Of a stretch of 64,000 bases of DNA, positions 17,201 to 25,465 are shown one piece after another; within the stretch, counting starts at the first letter, position 1; each line of letters starts with the position of its first letter. Position numbers and translations under genes: made by a program. The DNA comes from Algoriphagus sp. NG3 (GTDB lineage: Bacteria > Bacteroidota > Bacteroidia > Cytophagales > Cyclobacteriaceae). The stretch lies in contig NZ_CP139421.1 in assembly GCF_034119865.1 (NCBI RefSeq), positions 1,054,001 to 1,118,000 on the forward strand, given 5' to 3'. The notes under the pieces were generated by a model. That model was not told where the DNA came from and did no database searches. It worked only from the letters and a program-made list of their open reading frames with translations.

Positions 17201-17377
17201 GCTGTAGCCAGACAGACTATCGGATTTACAGTAATCGGAGGGATGCTTGCTGCGACCTTCTTGGCGATTTTCTTTGTGCCGGTGCTGTATGTGGTGATTA
17301 CTAAGATAGCTTATGGTAAAAAGGGCTTGGCAGAACTGGAAGCCAATTACGACCCGAGTAAGCATGAGAATCACTGA
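14204..17377 (+). CDS. RND efflux transporter, HAE1 family
   Basis: Proton-driven inner membrane drug exporter of 1057 residues, the usual AcrB length. The N-terminus FIKRPVTAMVISIVIVLVG is the first transmembrane helix. The proton-relay motif GIVVDDAIVVVEAV is in TM4, and the repeat GLAAKNAILIVEFAKE is in the second half. Two large periplasmic loops (about 35-330 and 560-870) carry the porter and docking domains. A strong terminator follows 30 bases downstream, closing the TetR-TolC-MFP-RND operon. Substrates cannot be told from the sequence. Confidence 0.97.
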   Translation: MISDVFIKRPVTAMVISIVIVLVGVLAILNLPVTQYPDITPPVVSVSANYTGADAQTVEQTVATPIETQVNGTPGMAYISSNNTSTGQMQMNVTFEVGTDIDIATLDVQNRVSIAEPSLPEAVRRLGVTVRKRNPSIMMVLSITSPEGTHDSKFLSNYANIFIKDALLRVNGVGDITAIGQDFSMRVWLKPDKLAQYGITSREVTAAIQEQNLQVAAGTVGSMPQYDTQAFEYPITVNGRLERAEEFDDIVLRTNPEDGSLVYLKDVARIELGQFDYGRYSTLDGEEAAILLIYQAPGSNALETAEGVYAALDELKKSFPTDMDYTVPFESVSVVEVSINEVMHTFVEALILVIIVVFLFLQSWRATLVPVLAIPVSIIGTFIFFPLLGFTINTLTLFGFVLAIGIVVDDAIVVVEAVQHYIDSRKISAKEATRLAMKDITAPVIAIALILAAVFIPVGFIPGIVGRMYQQFAITIAISVLISAFVALSLTPALCTLLLKPSEVNAQGKGLNKFFYKFNLWFERTTKSYTNGVRTSIKRAPLVLILLICIFAGTFGLFQTKPTGFLPTEDEGRLFVTLQLPEGSASNRTQAVMQQMNKILEETEGIHYVTGIGGLNVINFSFKPNAATFFVSMDPWDERKDPSLQLGGMLATLNQKFAAITEGSIVVVPPPAIPGLGSTGGFSFMLEQRSATGDIKEFEGALGQFLAAANQRPEIAMAYSFFTAKTPGYHVTVDREKAKKLGVPLTEIFTTMSNYMGSSYINDFTRYGRNFRVVAQADTAYRAGINNLQQYYVKSSGGESVPLSALVSYEVVENAPVISHYNLFRSAEINGNAAPGYSSGQALAALEEVAAETLPAGYGYDFSGLSREELSSGNATILIFTLAIVLVSLLLAALYESWSVPFSVLLALPLGAFGAIIALHFLPKLDNNIYAQIGLITLIGLAAKNAILIVEFAKERVDVGMPLIQATLEAVKLRLRPIIMTSLAFILGVVPLAISNGAGAVARQTIGFTVIGGMLAATFLAIFFVPVLYVVITKIAYGKKGLAELEANYDPSKHENH

Positions 17378-17407
17378 TTAGAATATAAAAATAAGGTATA
17401 ATTAAAA

Positions 17408-17448
17408 TGCCCCCGGAAAGTGAAGAGCTTGACGGGGGTGTTTTTTTT
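17408..17448 (+). terminator. Rho-independent terminator of the efflux operon
   Basis: CCCCCG (17410-17415) and CGGGGG (17433-17438) pair around a 17-base A/G-rich loop, and the stem is followed by TG and eight T. It lies 30 bases after the RND stop. Confidence 0.88.
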
Positions 17449-17456
17449 GCCATTTT

Positions 17457-17497
17457 AACCGCGGAGGGCACGGAGGGTAACGCAGAGGGCGCAAACT
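17457..17497. repeat. GC-rich iterated repeat of the GCGGAGGGCACGGAGG type
   Basis: A 41-base stretch of near-tandem units (GCGGAGG, CGGAGG, CGCAGAGG) right after the efflux terminator. It belongs to a class of dispersed iterated repeats common in Bacteroidota intergenic DNA, often beside GxxExxY genes. Only one arm is present here and no inverted partner was seen. Confidence 0.6.
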
Positions 17498-17560
17498 AGA
17501 GTTAGCCTGCTTCTCCAGAAGCTGGATAGGTGGAGTTTAACTTGGCTACTATTATGTTTT

Positions 17561-18400
17561 TTATTTGGGGTCATTGATTATAATATTCTTGGACACATTA
17601 TCCATGTTTTTATTTAAGTCAGAATAAACAGAGTTAAACATTTCAATAACTTCCAAATAAGATGTATAAGGTGTGTTTCTAAATGTGGTTAATTCGATTC
17701 CTTTTAAATTCGGTTCTATTAATAAGAATTCATGAATTCGTTGCCTTGCTTCACCCATAGTCAACGTGTTATTGTCAATTTTGAGTTTACTATCCTTATC
17801 TAGCTCAACTTTAATTGTTTGAATATTTGAAGCAGTAGTTTTACCAAATTCCGGTAACCCAAAGTTCAATGATGTCATTGGAGATGCAATACGGTAAAAA
17901 GCCAAAAGTGATGACACTTTGTAAAACTCTAGATCAAAATCACTTGCATCGAGATTATTAATGATTTTTTGAGCGACTATTCCCGGAGTAATATTACTAT
18001 CATTACCTTCTGCTATCTTCACCGCAGCTTCTAAGTGTTTAGAATTCAATTGGGATAGTTGTTCAGAAGTTAAAACTTTATAAAAGCAAGTTGTATATTC
18101 TTGAAATTCAAGAGTTTCTAACAACTCGAAAGATGTGTCAATTTCAAAATGAAGGTCATTTTCTTTGGCTATTTTCTCATATACAGCGTAGTAACTGATC
18201 CCGGATTTATCAGCTAAAAGACCTTTTCTCACAAAATAATTTTCAAGTTCGTTTAACTCTTTTCGAAGTAGAATTGCTTTATCCTCTGTGAAATTCGAAT
18301 TACAAAAGTCAATTCTTTCTTTGAGAAAAACTGGGAGTTCCTGAGCAAACAGAAGCTGACTTGTAATGAGTAGAATGCTAAGGGTGAAAATTTTCTTCAT
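17561..18400 (-). CDS. Secreted protein with possible ExbD/TolR-like C-terminal domain
   Basis: A 279-residue protein with a clear signal peptide (cleaved after LLFAQ). The middle is helical and unrecognised. Residues about 193-260 follow the ExbD periplasmic pattern: IKVELDKDSKLKIDNNTL, a helix GEARQRIHEFL, then a strand LKGIELTTFRNTPY and a final helix YLEVIEMFNSVYSDL. Genuine ExbD has one N-terminal anchor helix with a functional Asp, and that is absent. The gene stands alone, AT-rich relative to the pump operon beside it. The ExbD assignment is tentative; otherwise it is a hypothetical secreted protein. Confidence 0.7.
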   Translation of the reverse strand: MKKIFTLSILLITSQLLFAQELPVFLKERIDFCNSNFTEDKAILLRKELNELENYFVRKGLLADKSGISYYAVYEKIAKENDLHFEIDTSFELLETLEFQEYTTCFYKVLTSEQLSQLNSKHLEAAVKIAEGNDSNITPGIVAQKIINNLDASDFDLEFYKVSSLLAFYRIASPMTSLNFGLPEFGKTTASNIQTIKVELDKDSKLKIDNNTLTMGEARQRIHEFLLIEPNLKGIELTTFRNTPYTSYLEVIEMFNSVYSDLNKNMDNVSKNIIINDPK

Positions 18401-18558
18401 TTATCAATGAACAACAAATTATTTACTTACACTTAATAGCTGTTGTATCCATTTCTCTGGACTTCACTGCTCCTAAATTAAGGATTTCGTCAAGACCATC
18501 TAGCTATGCGTAGAATAAATTTCTTGAAGTCTTCAGTTCGTCGGAATCTCCACTCCAG

Positions 18559-19287
18559 CTAGTCAATTGACTTTCTATTAGTAAGCATCTTTTTTTCTAA
18601 AGTGGCTATAAAATCCTCTCTATAGGAAACCCCGATCGGAATGGAATTGATACTACCTTTTAACCACACTAGATTTCCATCAATTTGCTCTATGGCTTTG
18701 ATCGAGACAATAAAGGATTTATGGATACGGGCAAAATTGCTAGTGGGAAGGCGAATCTCCAGATCTTTCAAATTAAGAAGAGCTATTACACGAGTTCCGT
18801 CAATTGTATGAAAACCTACATAGTTTTTAAGTCCTTCTACATACAGGATATCGTTAAAATTAATTTTTAACAATTTTCCCTTAGATTCAGTCTTTACCAT
18901 TATAAAATCATCTTCTGCCTGCTCAGAAGCAGGCTTGAATAAGGCCAGGGCACGTTGAGCCGCTCTCATAAATCTCGGAAAAGCAATGGGTTTGAGCAGG
19001 TAGTCCACGACAGCATGGTCAAAACCTTCTATGGCATAGCTATTATATGCCGTTGTCAGTATCACTTTATTTCTATTCTGAATGGTCTCCAAAAACTCAA
19101 TGCCACTCATCCCCGGTAGTTGCACATCCAAAAATATGAGATCTACCTGCTCCTCATGCAGAAATTCCAATGCCGCCACCGGGTTTAAAAATGTACCTTT
19201 TAACCCAAGAAAAGGCACTTGATTGATATGAAGTTTGAGCAAGTCTATGGCATGCTGTTCATCATCTATGATTATACAGGTTATCAT
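18559..19287 (-). CDS. LytTR family response regulator
   Basis: A 242-residue LytR/AlgR-type regulator. The receiver domain (about 1-120) has IIDDEQ at its start, the phospho-acceptor Asp in LIFLDVQLPG (near residue 54) and Lys in YLLKPI. A LytTR DNA-binding domain fills residues about 140-235, with typical ILYVEGLKNYVGFHT and FARIHKSFIVS segments. It starts 5 bases after the histidine kinase stop, so the two are one transcript and a cognate pair. Confidence 0.96.
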   Translation of the reverse strand: MITCIIIDDEQHAIDLLKLHINQVPFLGLKGTFLNPVAALEFLHEEQVDLIFLDVQLPGMSGIEFLETIQNRNKVILTTAYNSYAIEGFDHAVVDYLLKPIAFPRFMRAAQRALALFKPASEQAEDDFIMVKTESKGKLLKINFNDILYVEGLKNYVGFHTIDGTRVIALLNLKDLEIRLPTSNFARIHKSFIVSIKAIEQIDGNLVWLKGSINSIPIGVSYREDFIATLEKKMLTNRKSID

Positions 19288-19292
19288 GGTCT

Positions 19293-20420
19293 TTACAGGT
19301 CAATCGTTAGATCAGTAATATAAAAGTTTTCATCTTCTTTGATTTGAAACTGATGTCTAATGCCATAAACCAATTCCAGTCGCTTACGGACATTATCAAG
19401 CCCTATTCCATTTGATATTTCTTTTGAGCCTCTTTTCTTTTTATTGCACATGTACCAATGCAATTTTATTGAATCTATTTCTATTTGGATCGTTAACGGA
19501 TGGTTTGGATCATCCAATTCTCCATGTTTAAATCCATTTTCAACAAGTGTGATCAGTACCAATGGTGGAATACGGGCATTCGGATTATTTATTTTTTCAA
19601 GGTATCGGATGTTGAGTTGGTTGTTAAACCGCATCTGGTTTATTTTGATTACATTTTTAGTATGGATTATTTCCTGCATCACATCTACCTTCCCATATTT
19701 ATCCTCATTCCGATTCAAAGCATACCTCATAATATCCGATAACAATAGAACCGCTGGTGCTACCTCATCGTTGTTCGAAATCGCTTTACTATAAATAAAA
19801 CTCAGGGAGTTGAACAAAAAGTGGGGGTTAATCTGATGCTTTATTGCTGATAACTCCGCCTCGTTTTTCTGCTTTTCGAGTTCTTTTTCCTTTTTGCCCT
19901 TGGCGTTCCATTCTATGATAATCGCTACGGAAAACCCAATAAATAGGATCGCAATATTGACCAATACATGCCAAACTAGAAAATCTTCAAATGTCATCCC
20001 GTATTTTACTGCTGGTGAACCCACATGGAAATTCAGAAGATATTCGTAGGCAAATAGCAAGGTGAAAAAAATGCAGGTTTGAAATACAAACCTCTTGAAG
20101 TTTTTGGATTTAAGTAGGGGTAGGGCAAAATGAAAAATCACAAGATAGTATATCAAGGTTACTTCAAAGATGCTGTGGATTCCCAATATCAACCAAAGGT
20201 CAGGTGTTCCATAGATACTTACCAAATTTTCGTATCCCTGCCTGTAAGTCAGGAGCATTAGCAAAAGATAGATGGGTGTATAGATCATCATGATCAGTAC
20301 GACTTTTTTACCATCTTTTTGCAGCCATGTTCGCGTGGCTGTCAAAAGCATTGTTGGCTTTAGCATATAATCACCCCATTTATCCTTCCCGGAATCCTTC
20401 ATTGTCTTTATCAATCCCAT
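19293..20420 (-). CDS. LytS-type sensor histidine kinase
   Basis: A 375-residue membrane kinase. The first 170 residues contain about four hydrophobic segments. A coiled-coil linker rich in K and E leads into the His_kinase domain with HQINPHFLFNSLSFIYSKA, the LytS-family phospho-acceptor block. The ATPase domain has ENGFKHGE (N-box) and GIGLDNVRKRLELVYG (G-box). No extracytoplasmic sensor domain of size is present. The gene lies 18 bases after the WD40-Omp85 gene and 5 bases before its response regulator, forming a three-gene operon. Confidence 0.95.
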   Translation of the reverse strand: MGLIKTMKDSGKDKWGDYMLKPTMLLTATRTWLQKDGKKVVLIMMIYTPIYLLLMLLTYRQGYENLVSIYGTPDLWLILGIHSIFEVTLIYYLVIFHFALPLLKSKNFKRFVFQTCIFFTLLFAYEYLLNFHVGSPAVKYGMTFEDFLVWHVLVNIAILFIGFSVAIIIEWNAKGKKEKELEKQKNEAELSAIKHQINPHFLFNSLSFIYSKAISNNDEVAPAVLLLSDIMRYALNRNEDKYGKVDVMQEIIHTKNVIKINQMRFNNQLNIRYLEKINNPNARIPPLVLITLVENGFKHGELDDPNHPLTIQIEIDSIKLHWYMCNKKKRGSKEISNGIGLDNVRKRLELVYGIRHQFQIKEDENFYITDLTIDL

Positions 20421-20438
20421 TTTTTCGCTTTACTCTAA

Positions 20439-22475
20439 TCAAAACGCCACACCTACTCCTCCGAATACCCCAAAGTCACCCTCATTGCTGATGGCAAAAT
20501 CTATCCGAAAGTCCAGGCGTAGTTTGGGTACTAATTGCTGACGGTAACCTGCCCCATACACGAGCTTAATATCAGGTTGCCAGTCTTTCAGAAAACTATC
20601 AGCAACATCTCCCGCCCCTAAAAAGAGCACATACCCAAATCGAGTATCACTAGGAGAGAAATAAGACCTGTATTCTGTTTGAACATAAGCCGATTGTCTA
20701 TCGATATACAGGTTTCGCCACATCCCACGAAGCAGTCTGTCAGATGTTATGTGGGGAAGTTGATAGAACGGCACGTCCCGCCCAAATGTAAGATGGCTAT
20801 AAGCCTGGAAAGCCAAAACCTTGGGGATCTTACCCACTCGAATTGGCACATATTTTCTATAATCAAGCAATGCTTCCTTGTATTGAAAATTACTGCCCAA
20901 AGATTTATTGTAGAAATATAACCGGGTGTCCAAGAAGCTTCCCTTAGTAGGGAAGACGAAATCATCCCTAAAATCAATCTGTACCACTGGCCCCCCGCCT
21001 ACCAACCAGCCGCCTGCTTTGCCTGGCTCTGAAATTGCTTCATTTTCTTCGAATTCTAATGGACTGTCATGCCGGATAGTGTAGCCCAGCCCCACTTTCA
21101 ATGCCCTGTTCAGATGTTTGATGACATCACCTTTAAGTGAAAAGACCGTATTGGAATAGCGTACTCTGTCATCTCTTCTAGCAAGGTTTCCGATTCCAAA
21201 ATAGAAGTTTCTTGCCCTGATATTATACTTCAACTTATTGTTGAAATTCCAACCATTAGCAGAATAAACCTCAGATTCTATAGAAGTGAAAATCTGCTTT
21301 CCATCTGGTCCATAGGTGATTTTCGGCACGATCGAAGATGGCAATAGCGCTGGAGGGTATTTCCTTAATGACTTGGGGAAAAAGGAAAAAGAAGTGCTTA
21401 AACCAAATTGGATTCCTGTTTCTGGCCTCCAGTCTACAAGCGGTTGTGGAAAAAAAACAAATCCCGGTAGCTCATTTTCCAAAGGAAAGAGGGAAGAATT
21501 GCCGCTGTCCAATTGAACACTGTTTGTTAACTCTGATAGACCCTGTGTGACAAGTTCAGTTCCTTCCCGCCAGTGAATTGATTCGGATCCATCAAATACA
21601 AGATTTCCTTCCACGTTTTTTCTATATAAGGCTTCTTTTTCATTTGAAATATCCCAAACAGATAAGTTGTATTTCTCATCTTGGATGAAAATGAATTCCC
21701 CCGTTGGATCAAACTGAAGCGTGTTGATAGCCTCGCCATGAGCTTTTATTTCAGCCAACAAGGCATCTTGTTGCAAGTCTCTAATTTGGATAGTTCCATC
21801 AGGTGTGGCACTGGCTACTTGCATGGGTTTTACCGGACTAAACACCACATGCATTTGTTTCTTTTCTTCCCAAAACACTTTTGCTGTCTTAAGATTTGTT
21901 GCATCCATTAGCTTAATCAATGATCCTGACGAAATACCTACCAGTGAATCATTACTATTCAGGGTAAGAGCATTTGCTCGTGAAGAAACTTTTCTGGATG
22001 AAACAGGAAGCCCTGTTTGGGTTTCGTAAGAAGTAAGGGATATGTCCCGCCAGGTTTTGGAATGCAATAAAAACAGCTGATCTCCAGATTGGCTGAAGGT
22101 TGCATATTCAGTTTTGACAGGAATGGAGGCAATAAGAGTACATGAATTTTTATCCAAATTGTACAGCTGTGTTTCCGAACTGGGGCCGAAAAGCACAACG
22201 GTTTTCTGATCTATACTCACTACTGCCTTCTGATCTGAACTATCTGGAGTAAGTTCATAGATTGTTTGCGTAGTGTTATCCTTTAATAAAAGATGTCCAT
22301 CTGAATTTATTTCGTGTCCAACCGGGTTGATCCAATCGCAGGGTAATCCAGTCTCCTGAGCGACAAGAGGATGAAAAGCTTTGAAGAAAGAGAGGAAACA
22401 TGCAAAGAGGGTATGCCTAGGTAATAGTGTTCTACTTCTCCGATGCTTAAATAAAAACTTGGATTTTACTGACAT
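20439..22475 (-). CDS. WD40-like propeller fused to Omp85/BamA-type beta-barrel
   Basis: A 678-residue protein from the ATG at 22475; an ATG at 22544 would add 23 residues before the signal peptide. The export signal ends at HPLVAQ. Residues about 50-310 carry WD40-style blades (ASATPDGTIQIRDL; AINTLQFDPTGEFIFI; YNLSVWDI). From about 345 to the end the strand pattern is an Omp85 surface-antigen barrel (PF01103): RLLRGMWRNLYID matches the conserved L6 loop (VRGF/LRGM), and the chain ends in Phe. POTRA repeats are not seen; the propeller occupies their place. The gene heads a transcript continuing into a LytS/LytR pair. Confidence 0.82.
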   Translation of the reverse strand: MSVKSKFLFKHRRSRTLLPRHTLFACFLSFFKAFHPLVAQETGLPCDWINPVGHEINSDGHLLLKDNTTQTIYELTPDSSDQKAVVSIDQKTVVLFGPSSETQLYNLDKNSCTLIASIPVKTEYATFSQSGDQLFLLHSKTWRDISLTSYETQTGLPVSSRKVSSRANALTLNSNDSLVGISSGSLIKLMDATNLKTAKVFWEEKKQMHVVFSPVKPMQVASATPDGTIQIRDLQQDALLAEIKAHGEAINTLQFDPTGEFIFIQDEKYNLSVWDISNEKEALYRKNVEGNLVFDGSESIHWREGTELVTQGLSELTNSVQLDSGNSSLFPLENELPGFVFFPQPLVDWRPETGIQFGLSTSFSFFPKSLRKYPPALLPSSIVPKITYGPDGKQIFTSIESEVYSANGWNFNNKLKYNIRARNFYFGIGNLARRDDRVRYSNTVFSLKGDVIKHLNRALKVGLGYTIRHDSPLEFEENEAISEPGKAGGWLVGGGPVVQIDFRDDFVFPTKGSFLDTRLYFYNKSLGSNFQYKEALLDYRKYVPIRVGKIPKVLAFQAYSHLTFGRDVPFYQLPHITSDRLLRGMWRNLYIDRQSAYVQTEYRSYFSPSDTRFGYVLFLGAGDVADSFLKDWQPDIKLVYGAGYRQQLVPKLRLDFRIDFAISNEGDFGVFGGVGVAF

Positions 22476-22757
22476 ATATGCAGACAAGGTTGCCCATGCA
22501 GTAGTGAACCTAATGCTAGTCTGGTAGTTGTTAATTCCCTCCATAAATTTTTTTTAATGCAAAAGAATGCTGGAAACTAAAGGATGTCAAATAGAATACA
22601 CCAATTGTCTTTTTGTCTATATGAATTGTACATGTAAATTTTCGATTCGAGTGATTTTTAGACCTAATTTAATGACATACGGAGCTAGGCAGGAATGAAA
22701 TCCTGGGTAAAAGCTTCGAGATTGCAAATCTCGAAGAACGGACTAAGTAGTGAAGAT

Positions 22758-23201
22758 TTACTTTTTTATCCCGAATCCAGCAGGGGCTTTTAATATACCA
22801 GAGTCATACATGTTTATGTAAATGGATACGGAATCTTTAGAATTCTCCCAGGTAACTCTATAATTGTCTAATAAGGCTGTTCCCATTAGACCATTTTCAC
22901 TTTTGACAGGACAGCAACTGCCCTGTCGATAATAGTAAATTCTTTCTCCATTTGGGCCTGTCAATGCATTTAAGAATCTTCTCTCATTCAGGGGGCCTTC
23001 AGAGTCTTTAACTCCACCCACTTCAACAGGGTTTTTTGGAGTAAGTCCATAGGATTTATCAGTTGAAATTTCTCTTACTAGAAATGTATCCTTACCCTTA
23101 AGTTCTTGCTTTACGATCTTAGTGACTTGTTGAGTGGAGGAACAAGAGACTAAAAAAAAAAATATGGCGCCGATTAGAGTCAGAATATGTATATTTTTGA
23201 C
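22758..23201 (-). pseudogene. Small lipoprotein with NERRFLNALTGPNGE/GSCC motifs; start codon missing
   Basis: An open frame of about 147 codons encoding a lipoprotein: KNIHILTLIGAIFFFLVSC, then a 120-residue body with GPLNERRFLNALTGPNGE, RQGSCCPVK and YINMYDSGILKAPAGFG. I recognise the body as a Bacteroidota lipoprotein family often mislabelled as a KDO-8-phosphate synthase. The reading frame is open to an in-frame TAA at 23214, but no ATG, GTG or TTG precedes the signal peptide. The codon where Met is expected is GTC (23199-23201). Either the gene lost its start, uses a rare start (ATT or CTG occur a few codons on), or the T11 tract hides a sequencing error. The GTG at 23021 would delete the signal peptide. 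Confidence 0.6.
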
Positions 23202-23259
23202 TGTAACCGAAAATTAACATGTAAATTCTCGATTAGAGTGATTTCCAGCCTATTTACCC

Positions 23260-24018
23260 CTAAATCCCATTTCTTTCCGTCAAAATAACCGGAGCATCAT
23301 CTGTAATCAAAATTGTATGCTCATGCTGGGTGACATATCCTCCTTTATTTCCTACCAGTGTCCATCCATCATTCCGCTCAACTGCTATGGTAGAATGGGT
23401 GGAGATAAAAGTTTCTATAGCGACTGTGGTATTTTTCTTAAACCGTTCCCGGTTGGATTTCACTCTATAATTCAGAATATCTGATGGCTCCTCGTGCAAG
23501 CTTCTGCCTACGCCATGACCTGCCAGGTTTTTAATTACTCTATAGCCTGATTTTCTGGCTTCAGTTTCTATCAGATGACCGATGTCAGCGATTTTCACTC
23601 CCCCTTTAATCGCATTGATCGCTTTATAAAGGATGTTTTTGGAAGCATCAACCAGCGGTTGATGGTTGTGTATATCTCTTCCCAAGACAAAAGATCCTCC
23701 ATTGTCCGACCAAAACCCATTGAGTTCTGCCGATACGTCGATGTTGACTAAATCTCCTTCTTTCAAAATCACCTTTTCTGAAGGGATCCCGTGTGCGGCC
23801 ACCTCGTTCACACTGATGCAGGAATAGCCTGGAAAGCCATAGGTTTCATATGGTGCGGACTTAGCTCCATAACTCTTTAAAATACCAGCTCCGTATTCAT
23901 CCAGCTCCTTGGTGGACATCCCCACTTGGGCAAATTCTCTCATCAGTTTCAGGGTGGTTCCTACCACTTCACTGATGCGCTTCATTCCGATAAGTTCTGA
24001 TTCTTTGGTGATGGACAT
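23260..24018 (-). CDS. map: Type I methionine aminopeptidase
   Basis: Removes the initiator methionine from nascent proteins; 252 residues, the bacterial type I length. Metal ligands sit in the expected places: NIDVSAELNGFWSDNGGSF supplies two Asp, GHGVGRSLHEEP the His, and VAIETFIST plus the C-terminal QHEHTILIT region the Glu ligands. His in AHGIPSE is the substrate-binding residue. It starts 21 bases after the small lipoprotein gene on the same strand. Away from the usual ribosomal-protein operon context, so it may be a second copy in the genome. Confidence 0.95.
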   Translation of the reverse strand: MSITKESELIGMKRISEVVGTTLKLMREFAQVGMSTKELDEYGAGILKSYGAKSAPYETYGFPGYSCISVNEVAAHGIPSEKVILKEGDLVNIDVSAELNGFWSDNGGSFVLGRDIHNHQPLVDASKNILYKAINAIKGGVKIADIGHLIETEARKSGYRVIKNLAGHGVGRSLHEEPSDILNYRVKSNRERFKKNTTVAIETFISTHSTIAVERNDGWTLVGNKGGYVTQHEHTILITDDAPVILTERNGI

Positions 24019-24039
24019 ATTTTCTGATTCTAAGGATCT

Positions 24040-24333
24040 TTATTCTATTTTCTTAAGTTCGATTACCTGGCAATTGATCCCATACGAACAGTTTTTGTTT
24101 CTGTCTAGTTCTTTGTATTTGATAGTCACTCTATCGCCTCCCACAAAGTTCATCACATCCCGAAGCTCTACGATTAAAGTATCTCCATTATCAAGGTGTA
24201 TTTGTTCTGCGCAGTAATACAATCCTCCGCTACGCCAAATCTCGCCATCTTTGGATTTGACTATATCCTCATCATCATTTGTACATGAAAGTAGCAATAG
24301 AGGTATGCAAAAGAAAATCATATTTTTTCCCAT
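24040..24333 (-). CDS. Small uncharacterised lipoprotein
   Basis: A 97-residue lipoprotein with lipobox LLLSC (Cys17) followed by an acidic TNDDED linker. The rest is a small beta-rich domain with two Cys (NCSYGINC) and the strand GGDRVTIKYKELD. An alternative start at the internal ATG four codons in is possible. Located 21 bases upstream of map, so probably co-transcribed. No function recognised. Confidence 0.75.
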   Translation of the reverse strand: MGKNMIFFCIPLLLLSCTNDDEDIVKSKDGEIWRSGGLYYCAEQIHLDNGDTLIVELRDVMNFVGGDRVTIKYKELDRNKNCSYGINCQVIELKKIE

Positions 24334-24370
24334 GAAGTCTGGTCTTTATTCACTTCTTTGTTTTAAGCGA

Positions 24371-25465
24371 TCATTCGGATGTCTGCTTCCTCCACTCCGG
24401 ATATTTTTTCAGCACTTTTGAAGGTGCGTTGGTGTACCAGCTATAGCCGTTTCTACGTTCATGGCCTATTTCTGCCAGTGAATTCTTTTTGATCCCGTCC
24501 CGGTCAGAGAAGATTGGTTTTTCGGTTTCCAGATCATAAAAGCGTGCCCAGAGAGGAGAGGCAGGGGGATCAGAAACTACCACTCTGTTCTTGTTTCCAT
24601 CTTCGTCGATTTCTGTTTCTAGTTTGATCCCCTCGATTTTGTGGGTTTCAAACCAGTGGACAGCACCATCTACGGAGGCTATGACTTCCTCCGAAGGATC
24701 TTCCAGCTCCATCAGCAACTGGACTATATTCACAGACTCCGCTCCACTAAAAGATGCAAGTTCATAAGAGCGGGCTTTGGCAGGAGCAAGTGTCTTCTCA
24801 TCATGTTGGGCACACCAGACAGTGGGGGAGCCATCCACGATGATTTGCGTTTTGAGGATACAGGCTATCCCGTCATCAAATGATTGTTTGGCTTTTGTTT
24901 TAAGTTCCGTAGACAGATTCAAAGCTGAAAAAGCTTTGTCTTCTGAAAAAATCTCTCTCAGAAACTTCATGGTGTTCACCATAGCGTTATCATTGTAGGT
25001 GATGTGGGCAGAGTAGGATACAGATCCTGTGCGTGGGGGATAGAATTGGGGCCATCCGCCATTCTCGTACTGGGAGATGAAAATGTAATCCAAGCCTTTC
25101 TCAAAAGCCCTTTTGTAGCGGATATCCGGGATCTGTTCATATACTTTGGCCAAAAATCTCAATTCAGTGATAGTGGCATCATTGTCAAAAGTTGCCCCAT
25201 ATTCTGATTTTGCGGCTATGATTTTTGCTTTTTCTACTTCGGAATAAGGCTGATGGTAAGGCTTGTTTTTCTCCCATCCTCCAATATCCCTTTGAGCTAG
25301 CAAGACATTCTCAGCCACTGCCTTTGCTTCTCCTGAGCCGTACCAGTTTTCGGGCATTTTGGTCGATACATCCTTCCAACTCATGCTGAGGTACCCGGTT
25401 TCTTGGGCTAGAGCGGTTGAGAGGGTGAGTAATAAAAATAGTGGAATAAAAAGGGTTGGTTTCAT
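24371..25465 (-). CDS. Polysaccharide lyase family 10 pectate lyase
   Basis: Cleaves polygalacturonate by Ca2+-dependent beta-elimination; 364 residues from the ATG at 25465. Signal peptide MKPTLFIPLFLLLTLSTALAQ. PL10 landmarks: a WYGSGEA start, DIGGWEKN, the calcium-binding TFDNDATITELRFLA, QYENGGWPQFYP, and ITYNDNAMVNTM in the alpha-toroid. A VWCAQHDE motif lies at the active site. The C-terminal FYDLETEKPIFSDRDGI and RRNGYSWY segments are typical of the PelA group. No other pectin gene is adjacent, so it is an isolated enzyme here. Confidence 0.95.
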   Translation of the reverse strand: MKPTLFIPLFLLLTLSTALAQETGYLSMSWKDVSTKMPENWYGSGEAKAVAENVLLAQRDIGGWEKNKPYHQPYSEVEKAKIIAAKSEYGATFDNDATITELRFLAKVYEQIPDIRYKRAFEKGLDYIFISQYENGGWPQFYPPRTGSVSYSAHITYNDNAMVNTMKFLREIFSEDKAFSALNLSTELKTKAKQSFDDGIACILKTQIIVDGSPTVWCAQHDEKTLAPAKARSYELASFSGAESVNIVQLLMELEDPSEEVIASVDGAVHWFETHKIEGIKLETEIDEDGNKNRVVVSDPPASPLWARFYDLETEKPIFSDRDGIKKNSLAEIGHERRNGYSWYTNAPSKVLKKYPEWRKQTSE

